Assembly (NCBI GenBank): GCA_035650475.1
Contig: DASRHP010000006.1
Span: 310,001-374,000 of the forward strand
DNA from: Candidatus Binataceae bacterium
GTDB taxonomy: Bacteria; Desulfobacterota; Binatia; Binatales; Binataceae
Direction of reading: 5' to 3'
Length of the DNA: 64,000 bases
Shown: piece after piece, positions 24,312 through 33,267 of the stretch
Position numbering within the stretch: position 1 is the stretch's first letter
Layout of the letters: each line of letters starts with the position of its first letter
The notes under the pieces: generated by a model
What the model was told of the DNA's origin: nothing
Databases searched by the model: none
The model's input: only the letters and a program-made list of their open reading frames with translations
Translations under genes and position numbers: made by a program

Positions 24312-25285
24312 AACGAGGAGGCAATTTCATCGTTCGAATCTCTTTGCTCGTCCTGTTGGGCGGGGCGATCGGCTGGCTCGCGTTCCATCGCCAGTTTCTC
24401 GAAAGCGCCACGTTGGCGCGCGAACTGCAGCGGTTTGGGCGATCGGCGCCGCTCCTGTTCATTGCCATTTATGCCCTCTCAACGGTTCTTTTCGTTCCGG
24501 GATCGGTGCTCACCATCGCCGGCGGCGCCTTGTTCGGTCCGGCATGGGGCGCGCTGTGGAACCTGATTGGCGCCACCCTGGGCGCGACGCTGGCCTTCGT
24601 GATCGCCCGCTATGTCGCGGCGGACTGGGCCTCGGCGCGCGCCGGCGAAGGATTGGCTCGGCTGATACGCGGGGTAGAGGAGGAAGGATGGCGCTTCGTG
24701 GCGTTTGTCAGACTCGTCCCGCTGTTTCCGTTCAACCTTGTGAATTACGCATTCGGATTAACGCGAATCCGCCTGGGAGAATACATACTTACCTCGTTCG
24801 TGTGCATGGCTCCGGGCGCGATCGCCTATACCTATCTTGGCTACGCCGGCCGCGAAATTGCCGCCGAAAGCGCGGATGCGATCCGCAATGGGCTCATCGC
24901 GCTGGCTCTGCTAGCGGCCATCGCCTTCCTGCCGCGGCTGGTTCGCCGGCTTAAGGCACAGCGCTTCATCGAGGCTGCCGAACTGAAGCGTCGCCTGGCC
25001 GATGGCGACAAGACTTTGCTTATAGACGTGCGCACCGCGGAAGAGTTCCGCGGGCCGCTCGGCCACATCGCGGGCTCGCTCAACATTCCCATCGCCGAGC
25101 TATCCGGAAGAATCCGCGAGCTGAGCGGATACCAGCGCAAGACCGTGATAACCGTCTGACGAACCGCGCGGCGCTCGGCGAGCGCTGCGACGCTGCTCTC
25201 GCAGGCGGGCTTTAAGGAAGTATCGGTGCTGCGTGGCGGGATGGAGAACTGGAATAAGATGGACTATCCAGTCGAGCGCAACTAG
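24308..25285 (+). CDS. VTT/DedA-domain membrane protein fused to selenocysteine rhodanese (TGA at 25157-25159)
   Basis: Residues 1-215 form a TVP38/TMEM64-type (VTT, SNARE-associated) membrane domain with hydrophobic segments and the FVPGSVLTIAGGALFGPAWGAL re-entrant-like motif, plus RLVPLFPFNLVNYAFGLT. A rhodanese domain follows from about 220: LLIDVRTAEEFRGPLGHIAGSLNIP, then KTVITV. A TGA codon occurs at residue 284, and the frame continues RTARRSASAATLLSQAGF, then SVLRGGMENW, to TAG 25283-25285 (325 residues). The TGA replaces the catalytic cysteine of C-R-T-x-R-R-S. A 10-bp hairpin at 25167-25189 follows. I read it as selenocysteine. It overlaps the desaturase stop. It would place a sulfur- or selenium-relay domain at the membrane. 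Confidence 0.86.
25167..25189 (+). promoter_or_regulatory. Candidate bacterial SECIS hairpin of the VTT-rhodanese
   Basis: CGCGGCGCTC (25167-25176) pairs with GAGCGCTGCG (25180-25189) over 10 bp including one G-U, around a GGC loop. The loop starts 17 nt after the TGA. Its loop is the same as that of the hairpin at 21915-21933 even though the stems differ, as expected for two SelB-bound elements of one organism. Confidence 0.72.
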
Positions 25286-25293
25286 ATTCCGCC

Positions 25294-25851
25294 TCAATCC
25301 GATTCCACCGTTTTCGACTTCAGCAACTGCTGAAAGCTCTTGTGCAGCTTGGCCAGTTTCGGATCGATCACAACCTGGCAGTACGGCGCCCATCGGTTGT
25401 TGCGATAATACTCGCGGTGGTAGCCCTCGGCGGGATAGAAGGTCGCGAGCGGAACGACCTCGGTAACGATCGGATGCCCGGACCCGAGCACCTGGTTCAG
25501 CTCCCCGATGAACGCTTCGGCCTGCCGTCTCTGATCTTCGGTCGCATACATAATCGACGAGCGGTACTGGGTTCCGACGTCGGCGCCCTGGCGGTTGAGT
25601 GAGGTCGGGTCGTGGGTAGCGAAAAAGACCGTGAGCAGATCGCGGTAGGAAATCTGCGCGGGGTCGAACTCGACGCGCACGACCTCCGCGTGCCCGGTGG
25701 TTTCGCTGCATACCTGCGCGTAGGTCGGGTTGGCGGTCGTGCCGCCGGCATAGCCGGGCATCACAGACAGCACGCCCCTCAGCCGCTCGAACACGGCTTC
25801 CGTGCACCAGAAGCATCCGCCGCCGAATACCGCGACTTCCCTTCTGTCCAT
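25294..25851 (-). CDS. msrA: Peptide-methionine (S)-S-oxide reductase
   Basis: This 185-residue enzyme reduces methionine-S-sulfoxide in oxidised proteins. It shows the MsrA signature FGGGCFWCTEAVF with the catalytic Cys13 (ordinary cysteine codon, not TGA), GYAGG, and the long C-terminal block (FYPAEGYHREYYRNN) that holds resolving residues in this family. It starts at ATG 25851, overlapping the stop of the upstream universal stress gene by one base (TGATG), so these two are coupled. It converges on the VTT-selenorhodanese gene with only 8 bp between the stops. Confidence 0.94.
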   Translation of the reverse strand: MDRREVAVFGGGCFWCTEAVFERLRGVLSVMPGYAGGTTANPTYAQVCSETTGHAEVVRVEFDPAQISYRDLLTVFFATHDPTSLNRQGADVGTQYRSSIMYATEDQRRQAEAFIGELNQVLGSGHPIVTEVVPLATFYPAEGYHREYYRNNRWAPYCQVVIDPKLAKLHKSFQQLLKSKTVESD

Positions 25852-26327
25852 CAGGCCTCCGATCTTGCTCTGCGCGTCGCCGCAGCGCGCCGCGGCGCGG
25901 GCGGCGCCGCGCCCGGGCGTATTGTGAGCACTGGGCAGGGCGCCTCGCGGACCACGCTCTCTGCCACGCTGCCAAGCACCAGATGCTTCAGCCCCTTGCG
26001 CCCGTGGGTTGCCATCACAATCAGGTCGGCGCCCCAGCGCTCGGCCGCGCGCAGGACCTCAAACGCGGGCGCGCCGCTGCGCACGTGGGCCTCCCAGTTG
26101 GCACCGGCGCCGACTTTCTCGCGCACGAGCCGCTCGAGTCGGGTGCGCGCGGCGCCCTCCAGCTTGGAGAAGTCGAGCGAGACCTCGGGGCCGGACGGGA
26201 TCGCAACGACGTGCAGCACGTACAGCGCGGCGCCGCGTTCGCGGGCGAGCTCGGCGGCGATCTTCAGCGCCGTCACGGAGTTCGCGCCAAAATCCACCGG
26301 ACACAAAATCCTACGGAATTTAATCAT
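25851..26327 (-). CDS. Universal stress protein, UspA family
   Basis: This 158-residue UspA-type protein opens KFRRILCPVDFGANSVTALK and has the ATP-binding motif THGRKGLKHLVLGSVAESVVREAPCPVLTIR (G-x2-G-x9-G-S) near its end, so it probably binds ATP. A 20-residue tail of arginine, alanine and proline follows. I start at ATG 26327, with GGTGAG upstream; the upstream open frame is arginine-rich and looks non-coding. It sits between the P-type ATPase gene and msrA on the same strand and is a close relative of the stress protein at 28888-29340 on the far side of the ATPase. Confidence 0.88.
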   Translation of the reverse strand: MIKFRRILCPVDFGANSVTALKIAAELARERGAALYVLHVVAIPSGPEVSLDFSKLEGAARTRLERLVREKVGAGANWEAHVRSGAPAFEVLRAAERWGADLIVMATHGRKGLKHLVLGSVAESVVREAPCPVLTIRPGAAPPAPRRAAATRRARSEA

Positions 26328-26378
26328 CCGTCTCACCCGACGCGCACGGGGGCGAACCTTGCGCCGCGCCGACAAATT

Positions 26379-28724
26379 TCATAGCGCATTGCGCAGCCGC
26401 CGCAGAAGCGCGACCTTCAGAAAATCAAGCCCCGCCAAATAGAGCAAGCACGCGAGCAGCAGCGCGCCGACCAGCGCCGCCGGCACGGCCGCCATCAGGA
26501 CTCCGCGCACAGCCGCGGCGCTGACCACGATAATGTCGGCGACCGAGGCTATCAGCAGCCATCGGCTGGGCATCGAGCTCCAGAAATGGCGCCGCTCGCG
26601 CACGAGATACACGGTGCCTTGCCCGGTGAAGACCAGGGTGAGGAAGACCAGGGTCTGAAGCTGCGCCAGCGGCAAGCCGAGCGCCTCGCGCGCGAACAGG
26701 AACACTCCAAAGGACAGGACGAGGATGAAGCTGCCGAGCACGAACCCGGCGCGCATCAGGCGTGCGATATGCCAGCGATCGGGAGCGGTCGAGAAACCCA
26801 CGCGGTCGGTTGCGATCGACATCGTGACGAAGTCGTTGGTGAACAGTAGCAGCACGATGAGCAAGGGCGTGATGATGAACGTCCGGGTCAGCATCACGCC
26901 GAGGCTTAGGAACAGCGCGATCTCGACCGTCTTGATGATCTTGTTCAGCGTGTAGGTCAGCATCCGCTGATAGATGCGCCGGCTGGTCTCGACCGCGGCG
27001 GCGATGTCGCCCAGTCCGGGATTAGTGAGCACCAGACTAGCCGCCGCCTTGGCGACGTCGGTGGCCGAGGCGACCGCGATTCCGACCTCGGCCTGCTTGA
27101 GCGCGGGCGCATCGTTGACGCCGTCGCCAGTCATCCCGACCACATGGCCGGTCTCCTGCAACGCGCGCACCAGGCGGAACTTGTCTTCGGGAAAGACGCC
27201 GGCAAAGATCGCCGATTTGAGCGCTCGTGCGCCGCCGCGGCGCAGCGCGTCGGCGGAGCAGATCTCGCCCTCGATGGCGACCGCTTTGGCCACGGCGCGC
27301 GCGGTTGCCGGCGTATCGCCGGTGATCATCAGGACGCGCACACCGAGCTCGCGCAGCCGGCGGATGACGCCGGCCGAGTCAGGGCGCGGTGGATCTTCCA
27401 GCGCGATTAGGCCAACGATACGCAACGCGTCCTCGGCTCCGGCGGCCACCGCCAGCACGCGATAGCCGCCCGCGGCCAGGCGCGCGAGGTCGGTCTCGAG
27501 CGAGGCGGGCGGCGCGACCGCACGCGCCACCACGGCGCTCGGCGCACCCTTGAGCGCGCGCCACTCCTGGCCGTCATGGCGGACGATCGCCTCGGCCAGC
27601 TTGGTCGCCGGATCGAAGGGGACAAAGCGCAGACGCGGCGGAGCAGCGAAGCCACGACGAGCAGCGAAAGAGAGAATCGCGATGTCGATCGGATCCTGAG
27701 TGGCATCATCGCTCGCGGCCGCGGCAAAGCGCAGCAGCTCGTCTTCGGAAAATGGCGCATACAAATGCAACGCGGCGAGGGTCAGGTGGTTTTGGGTGAT
27801 CGTGCCGGTTTTGTCGCTGCACAGCACATCCATCGCCGCCGCTTCTTCGATCGCTCCCAGCCGTGTCACGAGCACTCCGCGCGCGGCAAGTTCGAGCGAG
27901 CCGAGCGCGGTGGCAAGGGTAAAGGTGGCCGGTAGCGCGACCGGCACCGCGGCGACGAGCAGGATCAGCGCGAACGGCAATACGTCTGCGAACGGCAGTC
28001 CGGCGATGCAGGCATACAGCAGCAGCGCCGCCACCAGCGCGCCGTCCATCACCACCATGTACCTGACGATGGTGAAGATCACGCTTTGGAGGTGGCTCGC
28101 CGTTTTCGCCTCGCGCACGAGTTCAGCGGTTCGCCCGAAATACGTGCGCGCGCCGGTTGCGGTGACTTCGCCGCCCGCCTCGCCGCGCTTGACCAGGGCG
28201 CCGGCCCGGGCAGCCGCGCCCGGACCAGCGTCCACCGGCACTGATTCGCCGGTCAGTGCCGACTGATCGAGCTGGATTGCGCCGTCGGCGAGGCGGACGT
28301 CGGCCGGCACGAGATCGCCCATCCGCAAATGGACGAAGTCGCCAGGAACCAGCTCCTCGGCCGGTACCATCCGCCACGCGCCGTCGCGGAGCACGCGCGC
28401 CTCGACCACGAGGCGTTTGCGCAGGAGCGCAAGCGCGTCGTGCGCGCGCTTCTCCTGGAAAAAGCTGAGCGCGGCATTGAACAGGAGCAGGCCGCCGATG
28501 ATCAGCGCCTCGAGACCCTTGCCTAGGATCAGTTCGAAGACGGTCGTTGCCTCAAGCATCCACGGCACCGGCGCCCAAAACTTGGCGAGGATTTCCAACA
28601 GGAGGTGGGGCTTCTCCTCGGCGACGGCGTTGGGTCCATACTTCGCCAGACGCCGGCGGGCCTCTTCGGTACTCAGGCCGCGGGGCGCAGCGCCGGCCGC
28701 TGACACTTGCGCTTCAATGGCCAT
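26379..28724 (-). CDS. Plasma-membrane proton-efflux P-type ATPase (type IIIA)
   Basis: This 781-residue transporter has all P-type landmarks: TGES (158-161, actuator domain), the phosphorylated Asp304 in SDKTGTIT, and TGDGVNDAPAL in the hinge. The type IIIA group (fungal PMA1 and archaeal and bacterial H+ pumps) fits its N terminus GLSTEEARRRLAKYGPNAV and its membrane profile of about ten helices. It would export protons at ATP cost. The start is ATG 28724 without a strong Shine-Dalgarno. Universal stress genes flank it on both sides, an arrangement seen often with such pumps in acid or envelope stress. Confidence 0.9.
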   Translation of the reverse strand: MAIEAQVSAAGAAPRGLSTEEARRRLAKYGPNAVAEEKPHLLLEILAKFWAPVPWMLEATTVFELILGKGLEALIIGGLLLFNAALSFFQEKRAHDALALLRKRLVVEARVLRDGAWRMVPAEELVPGDFVHLRMGDLVPADVRLADGAIQLDQSALTGESVPVDAGPGAAARAGALVKRGEAGGEVTATGARTYFGRTAELVREAKTASHLQSVIFTIVRYMVVMDGALVAALLLYACIAGLPFADVLPFALILLVAAVPVALPATFTLATALGSLELAARGVLVTRLGAIEEAAAMDVLCSDKTGTITQNHLTLAALHLYAPFSEDELLRFAAAASDDATQDPIDIAILSFAARRGFAAPPRLRFVPFDPATKLAEAIVRHDGQEWRALKGAPSAVVARAVAPPASLETDLARLAAGGYRVLAVAAGAEDALRIVGLIALEDPPRPDSAGVIRRLRELGVRVLMITGDTPATARAVAKAVAIEGEICSADALRRGGARALKSAIFAGVFPEDKFRLVRALQETGHVVGMTGDGVNDAPALKQAEVGIAVASATDVAKAAASLVLTNPGLGDIAAAVETSRRIYQRMLTYTLNKIIKTVEIALFLSLGVMLTRTFIITPLLIVLLLFTNDFVTMSIATDRVGFSTAPDRWHIARLMRAGFVLGSFILVLSFGVFLFAREALGLPLAQLQTLVFLTLVFTGQGTVYLVRERRHFWSSMPSRWLLIASVADIIVVSAAAVRGVLMAAVPAALVGALLLACLLYLAGLDFLKVALLRRLRNAL

Positions 28725-28887
28725 GGTGCGCTCGCGCCAGCGTCCGGCAGTCTCGAATTCGACAGAAATTCATCAATTCGCAACTTTACCCTCTCGCGCT
28801 GAATATAGTGTAGCCGCGCGTCGTCTATGGCACCGCAGGCTTGATCCGCCGCGGGTTCAGCGGTGGGGGAAAGGATTGGCCGCCGTT

Positions 28888-29340
28888 GTGCCAGAGTTCG
28901 GCAAATTCCGGAAGATTCTGTGCCCCATCGACTTCACGCAACATGCGCTGGGCGCGCTGGCCGTCGCGCGCGACCTCGCGCAGGACAACGGCGCCACGCT
29001 GCATCTGCTCCATGTGGCGCGCGTCCCGTCGCGGGATATGGACGTGCCGCTGCCCTTTGGCGCGGACCCCAGATGGGAGCGGGCGGCGCGGCGCAAGCTC
29101 GAGCGGATGGCCGCCGAGCGGCTCCAAGGCATGGTCGCCTATCAGATCCACGTGGTGAGCGGCACTCCGGACGTCGACGTGCTGCGGATGGCCAAAGAGC
29201 TGGATGCCGACCTGATCGTGATGGCGACGCATGGGCGCAAAGGCCTAAGCCATCTGGTGCTCGGCAGCGTGGCCGAACGCGTCGTGCGCGAGGCATCCTG
29301 TCCGGTGCTCACGATTCGCAGCGGCGGCAAGCCGCGGTGA
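28888..29340 (+). CDS. Universal stress protein, UspA family
   Basis: This 150-residue UspA-type protein begins FGKFRKILCPIDFTQHALGALAVARDLA and ends with the ATP-binding motif THGRKGLSHLVLGSVAERVVREASCPVLTIRSGG. The last 40 residues are nearly the same as in the stress protein at 25851-26327, so these are paralogs. The start is uncertain: I chose GTG 28888; TTG 28876, with GGGGGA before it, is an alternative. It is divergent from the P-type ATPase, separated by about 160 bp that has a TATAGT hexamer at 28804-28809, a possible -10 box. Confidence 0.85.
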   Translation: MPEFGKFRKILCPIDFTQHALGALAVARDLAQDNGATLHLLHVARVPSRDMDVPLPFGADPRWERAARRKLERMAAERLQGMVAYQIHVVSGTPDVDVLRMAKELDADLIVMATHGRKGLSHLVLGSVAERVVREASCPVLTIRSGGKPR

Positions 29341-29379
29341 TTGCGAAGGTGCGGCGCGCGGGGATAGAGTGAAAGATTG

Positions 29380-29739
29380 ATGTCGAACGTCCGCGGTGCG
29401 AGGTTTCCCTGGCTGCTCGGTGCGCTGGTGGCGCTCAGCCTGACCGTGGTGGCGCCGCGCACTCGCATGCACCATCTTTCCTTTTCGCTCAGGGCTGCCC
29501 GCGCGCATCACCTTGTGACGCATCGCACGCTCGTCGACCAGGGCGACAGCCGGCTCGACGCGTCAATCGATAGCGCGCGGCGCGCCATACCTCCCGGCAA
29601 TACGCTTGAGATTTCCTCGGCCGCGCAGTTCTCGGTACCGGCGGCGCGGCTGTCGCGCGAACCGGCACGGCCGCGGCTGTTGCGACGGTTGCGAATGGCG
29701 CCGGCAGAGCCCGGCGGCGGCGCCGATCCTCTGAGCTAG
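29380..29739 (+). CDS. Small hypothetical protein with signal peptide
   Basis: This 119-residue frame begins MSNVRGARFPWLLGALVALSLTVVAPRTRMH, which looks like a signal peptide or single membrane anchor. The rest is arginine-rich and without recognised domains, and a short stretch (LDASIDSARRAIPPGNTLEISS) could be ordered. I see no family. Coding status is uncertain because the C-terminal composition resembles shadow frames. It lies upstream of the first RND gene on the same strand. Confidence 0.35.
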   Translation: MSNVRGARFPWLLGALVALSLTVVAPRTRMHHLSFSLRAARAHHLVTHRTLVDQGDSRLDASIDSARRAIPPGNTLEISSAAQFSVPAARLSREPARPRLLRRLRMAPAEPGGGADPLS

Positions 29740-29854
29740 CCAACTTCCACATGAGTGCACGCTGCGCGCGCGGTGTGACCGGACCGGCCACCGACGCGGG
29801 TGTGTGCGGTGGCGTCTGCACACGGCCGACGCCGTAACTCCGTGAGGTTGTGGT

Positions 29855-32800
29855 ATGCCTTCGTTTTCCTTGCGCAATCCCCACACGGTGATCGTGGGGG
29901 CGTTGATCATATCGATCCTCGGCCTGACCGCGTTCGCGCGGATGCCGGTGGACGTCTTCCCGCCGCTGCACATTCCGGCGGTGGTGGTGGCGACCTTCTA
30001 TCCGGGGATGCCGCCGCTCGACATCGAGCGCGACATCACGACGCGCTTCGAGCGCTTCTTCACCCTGGGCAGTGACATCGAGCATATCGAGTCGCGCTCG
30101 CTCCCCGGTGTGAGCATCATTAAGGTCTTCTTCCATCCCGGGGTTGATCTTGGCGCCGCAGCGGCATCGCTGGGCGACCTTGCGATGGCGGATTTGCGCC
30201 ATCTTCCGCCCGGCACGCTGCCGCCGCTGGTGCTGAAGTCGGGCGCCTCGTCGCTGCCGGTGGTGCTGGTGACGGTCTCGGGCAAGGGCTTCAACCAGAC
30301 CGAGCTGCACGACCAGGCGCAGTACAACATCCGCAACTGGCTCGCTACAGTGCCCGGCGCGTCGGTGCCGCCACCGTTCGGCGGCAAATACCGCCAGATC
30401 ATGGTTTATCTGGACCGCGACGCTCTGCAAGCGCACGGGCTGACGCCGATGGAGGTGGTGCACGCGCTCAACCGGACCAATCTGATTATCCCGGCGGGCG
30501 ATGCCAAGATAAGCACGCTCGACTACTTCGTATACACGAACTCGATGATTGCCAACCCGGCCAACATCAATGACGTGCCGGTCAAGGTCGGCAAGGACGG
30601 CGCTCCAGTATACGTGCGCGACGTTGGCCACGCCGAGGACGCGGCGCAGATCCAACAGAACATCGTGCGCATCAACGGCCAGCGCTCGGTCTATATTCCG
30701 GTGCTCAAGCAGTCCGGCGCCAACACCATCTCGATCGTCAACGGCACCAGCGCGGTGCTGCCGAAGATCACCGGGATGCCGGCGGGGATGAAGCTGCGCG
30801 CGATCTTCAGTCAGGCGACCTACATCATGAACGCGATCGAGGCGCTCGAGCACGAGGCGGTCTCCGGAGCGGTGCTCGCCTCGCTGATGATCCTGATCTT
30901 CCTAGGCAGCTTCCGCTCGACGTTTGCGATTTTTCTCTCGATTCCGCTGTCGATCCTGGCGGGCGCGTTCGGCCTGCTGATGTCCGGCGCGACGGTCAAC
31001 ATCATGACCCTCGGCGGCTTCGCCCTCGCCATCGGGCGGCTGGTGGACGATTCCACCGTGGTGCTCGAAAACATCAACCGCCACCTGGCAGAGGGCAAGG
31101 AACCCAGGCGCGCCGCCCGCGAAGGAGCCGAGGAAGTTGCGCTGCCCGTCCTCGCCTCCACTATCACCACCATCATCGTGTTTTTCCCGGTGATGTTCCT
31201 TTTCGGAGTGGCGAAGTACCTGTTCAGCGCGCTGGCGCTGGCGGTGGTGCTGTCGATGCTGGCTTCATACGTGGTCGCGATGAGCGTGATCCCGATCTAC
31301 TGCGCGCGCTTTCTGACCATTGAGTCGGCGCGCGAGGGCGAGGAAGGCGCGGCGCATGGGCCGTTGGGATGGTTCATGCGCGCCTACGAGCGGCTGGCCG
31401 TAAGCTACGAGGGCTGGCTGCGCCGCGCGCTCGATCACAAGAGCGCTGTGATCGGAGCGGTCGCCGCGCTGTTCGTGGCCAGCATCGCGCTCTATCCGCG
31501 CATCGGCACCGAGCTGTTTCCGCGCACCGATGCCGGCCAGTTCATCATCGACTACCACGCGCCGGTGGGGACCCGGATCGAACTGACCGAGGCGCTGACC
31601 GCGAAGATGGAGGCGGCGGTACGACGGGTGATTCCACCCGCCGAGCTTTCAACGATCGTCTCGAACATCGGGCTGGCGCCAGGGTTTTCCTCGATCTATT
31701 CGTCCAACGCGGCTTCCGACTCGGGCTTCATGATGGTCGCCCTGAAGCCGACCCACAAGGTTTCGACCTTCGTTTACATCGAGCGGCTCAAGAAGCTGCT
31801 GCCGCAGGCGGTTCCCGAGGTGCGCACGTTCTTCACCTCCGGCAGCATTATCGATTCAGTGCTCAACTTCGGCCTGGCCGCTCCGATCGACGTCCAGCTC
31901 AGCGGCCAGACCTACCGGGAGCTGTTTCCGCTGGCGCGCGAGGTGCAGAAGACGCTGCGTTCGGTGCCCGAGGTCGCCAACACTTTCATCCCGCAGGAGT
32001 CCGATTATCCCACGCTGCGCATCAAGGTCGATCGAGTCAAAGCGGCGCGCCTGGGTCTCGACCAGCGGGCAGTTGTAACCAACGTGATCACGGCGCTCAC
32101 TTCCAACGAGATGATCGCGCCGTCGATCTGGATCGACCCCAAGTCGGGCAACGACTATTTCCTTACGGCCCAGTATTACGAGCCCGAGATCAAATCGCTC
32201 GCCACCTTGGAGAACATCCCGGTCGCGGTGGCTCCCGGCGTTGAATCGCGCCGCCAGTCGCTGATGCTGCGCGACGTCGCGACCATCGTGCCCGAGCGCC
32301 ATCCGGCCGAGGCCGACCACTACGACATCCAGCGCGTGGTTGACGTGCTGGTGGCGCCGCGCACGCAGGACCTTGGTGGTACTCAGAAAGCGGTGCTGGC
32401 CGCGCTCGCCAGCCTCCATCTGCCCAAGGATGTCGGCGTCGATCTGCGCGGCTCGGTCGCCTCGATGGAGAAGTCGTTTTCCAGCTTCGGCTTCGGCCTC
32501 GGGATGGCGGTGGTGCTGTTGTACCTGGTGATGGTGGCGCAGTTTCGTTCCTTCCTCGACCCTTTCATCATCATGTTCGCGGTGCCGATGGGGCTGATCG
32601 GCGTAATGTGGACGCTGTATCTGACCGGCACCACGCTCAACATCGAATCTTTCATGGGAATCATCGTGATGGTCGGCATTGTGGTTTCCAACTCGATTTT
32701 GCTGGTGGACTTTGCCAACCAGCGCCGGCGTGAAGGCCAGCCGCTGCGCCAGGCGGTTGTGGAATCGGCGCGCATCCGGATGCGCCCGATCCTGATGACA

Positions 32801-32980
32801 GCGCTGGCCACGGTGGTTGGGCTGATGCCGCTGGCGCTGGAGTTGGGCGCCGGCTCCGAGGCTTCGGCGCCGCTGGCGCGCGCGGCGGTGGGCGGGCTGG
32901 CGGTTTCGACCGTGCTGACCTTGTTGCTGGTACCGGCGGTGTACGAGGCGTTCTACGCGCGGCGCGAGAGTCACGGCTAG
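29855..32980 (+). CDS. RND efflux transporter, first copy
   Basis: This 1041-residue inner-membrane RND pump has twelve expected membrane helices and two large periplasmic loops. Visible are the N-terminal NPHTVIVGALIISILGLTAF helix, FYPGMPPLDIERDI (porter domain), the TM4 motif GRLVDDSTVVLEN with two adjacent acidic residues of the proton relay, and the second-half repeat GIIVMVGIVVSNSILLVDFANQ. Substrate class (drug or metal) is not certain; it is nearer to the HAE1/hydrophobic-agent type than to CzcA. It starts at ATG 29855, behind GTGAGGTTGTGGT. It is the first of two tandem copies; adaptor and channel genes follow the second. Confidence 0.92.
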   Translation: MPSFSLRNPHTVIVGALIISILGLTAFARMPVDVFPPLHIPAVVVATFYPGMPPLDIERDITTRFERFFTLGSDIEHIESRSLPGVSIIKVFFHPGVDLGAAAASLGDLAMADLRHLPPGTLPPLVLKSGASSLPVVLVTVSGKGFNQTELHDQAQYNIRNWLATVPGASVPPPFGGKYRQIMVYLDRDALQAHGLTPMEVVHALNRTNLIIPAGDAKISTLDYFVYTNSMIANPANINDVPVKVGKDGAPVYVRDVGHAEDAAQIQQNIVRINGQRSVYIPVLKQSGANTISIVNGTSAVLPKITGMPAGMKLRAIFSQATYIMNAIEALEHEAVSGAVLASLMILIFLGSFRSTFAIFLSIPLSILAGAFGLLMSGATVNIMTLGGFALAIGRLVDDSTVVLENINRHLAEGKEPRRAAREGAEEVALPVLASTITTIIVFFPVMFLFGVAKYLFSALALAVVLSMLASYVVAMSVIPIYCARFLTIESAREGEEGAAHGPLGWFMRAYERLAVSYEGWLRRALDHKSAVIGAVAALFVASIALYPRIGTELFPRTDAGQFIIDYHAPVGTRIELTEALTAKMEAAVRRVIPPAELSTIVSNIGLAPGFSSIYSSNAASDSGFMMVALKPTHKVSTFVYIERLKKLLPQAVPEVRTFFTSGSIIDSVLNFGLAAPIDVQLSGQTYRELFPLAREVQKTLRSVPEVANTFIPQESDYPTLRIKVDRVKAARLGLDQRAVVTNVITALTSNEMIAPSIWIDPKSGNDYFLTAQYYEPEIKSLATLENIPVAVAPGVESRRQSLMLRDVATIVPERHPAEADHYDIQRVVDVLVAPRTQDLGGTQKAVLAALASLHLPKDVGVDLRGSVASMEKSFSSFGFGLGMAVVLLYLVMVAQFRSFLDPFIIMFAVPMGLIGVMWTLYLTGTTLNIESFMGIIVMVGIVVSNSILLVDFANQRRREGQPLRQAVVESARIRMRPILMTALATVVGLMPLALELGAGSEASAPLARAAVGGLAVSTVLTLLLVPAVYEAFYARRESHG

Positions 32981-33267
32981 CACGCACAGATGCGGAGGAG
33001 CTTGATGCCCCCGTTGCAGGGAGAAGCAGGGATGCAGTCACAGCTTGCTTTTCGAACTAAAACTTGCCGGTTGCTGGGCCGCTGGGTGCTGAGTAGACTT
33101 CGAGCCGGTTGGGGGGCCGCAGACACATGGATTGATCTCGCCGGACCGTTCCCTTCCTGGCTCGCCGCATGGGTCGGCGGCGGCGCGCCCCGCCGCGCCG
33201 GTTTTCGCGTGGTCCGCGGGACGAAGCGAGTCTTCTTGAATCGGCCCTGCCCCGCGAGGTCACACAG
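32981..33267. other. Intergenic leader between the two RND genes
   Basis: This 287-bp region holds no gene I can support. Short open frames in it are arginine- and tryptophan-rich shadows. I see no convincing terminator, so the second pump may be cotranscribed with the first or have its own promoter. Confidence 0.5.

Noticed and set aside
21897..25159. Treating both rhodanese TGA codons as true stops (pseudogenes or truncated genes)
   Set aside because: Both fall exactly on the catalytic Cys codon, both downstream frames stay open and conserved, and both are followed by a hairpin with the same loop. Two chance nonsense mutations at the same functional site are unlikely.
25294..25851. MsrA as a third selenoprotein
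   Set aside because: The catalytic position is encoded by an ordinary cysteine codon (GCFWC).
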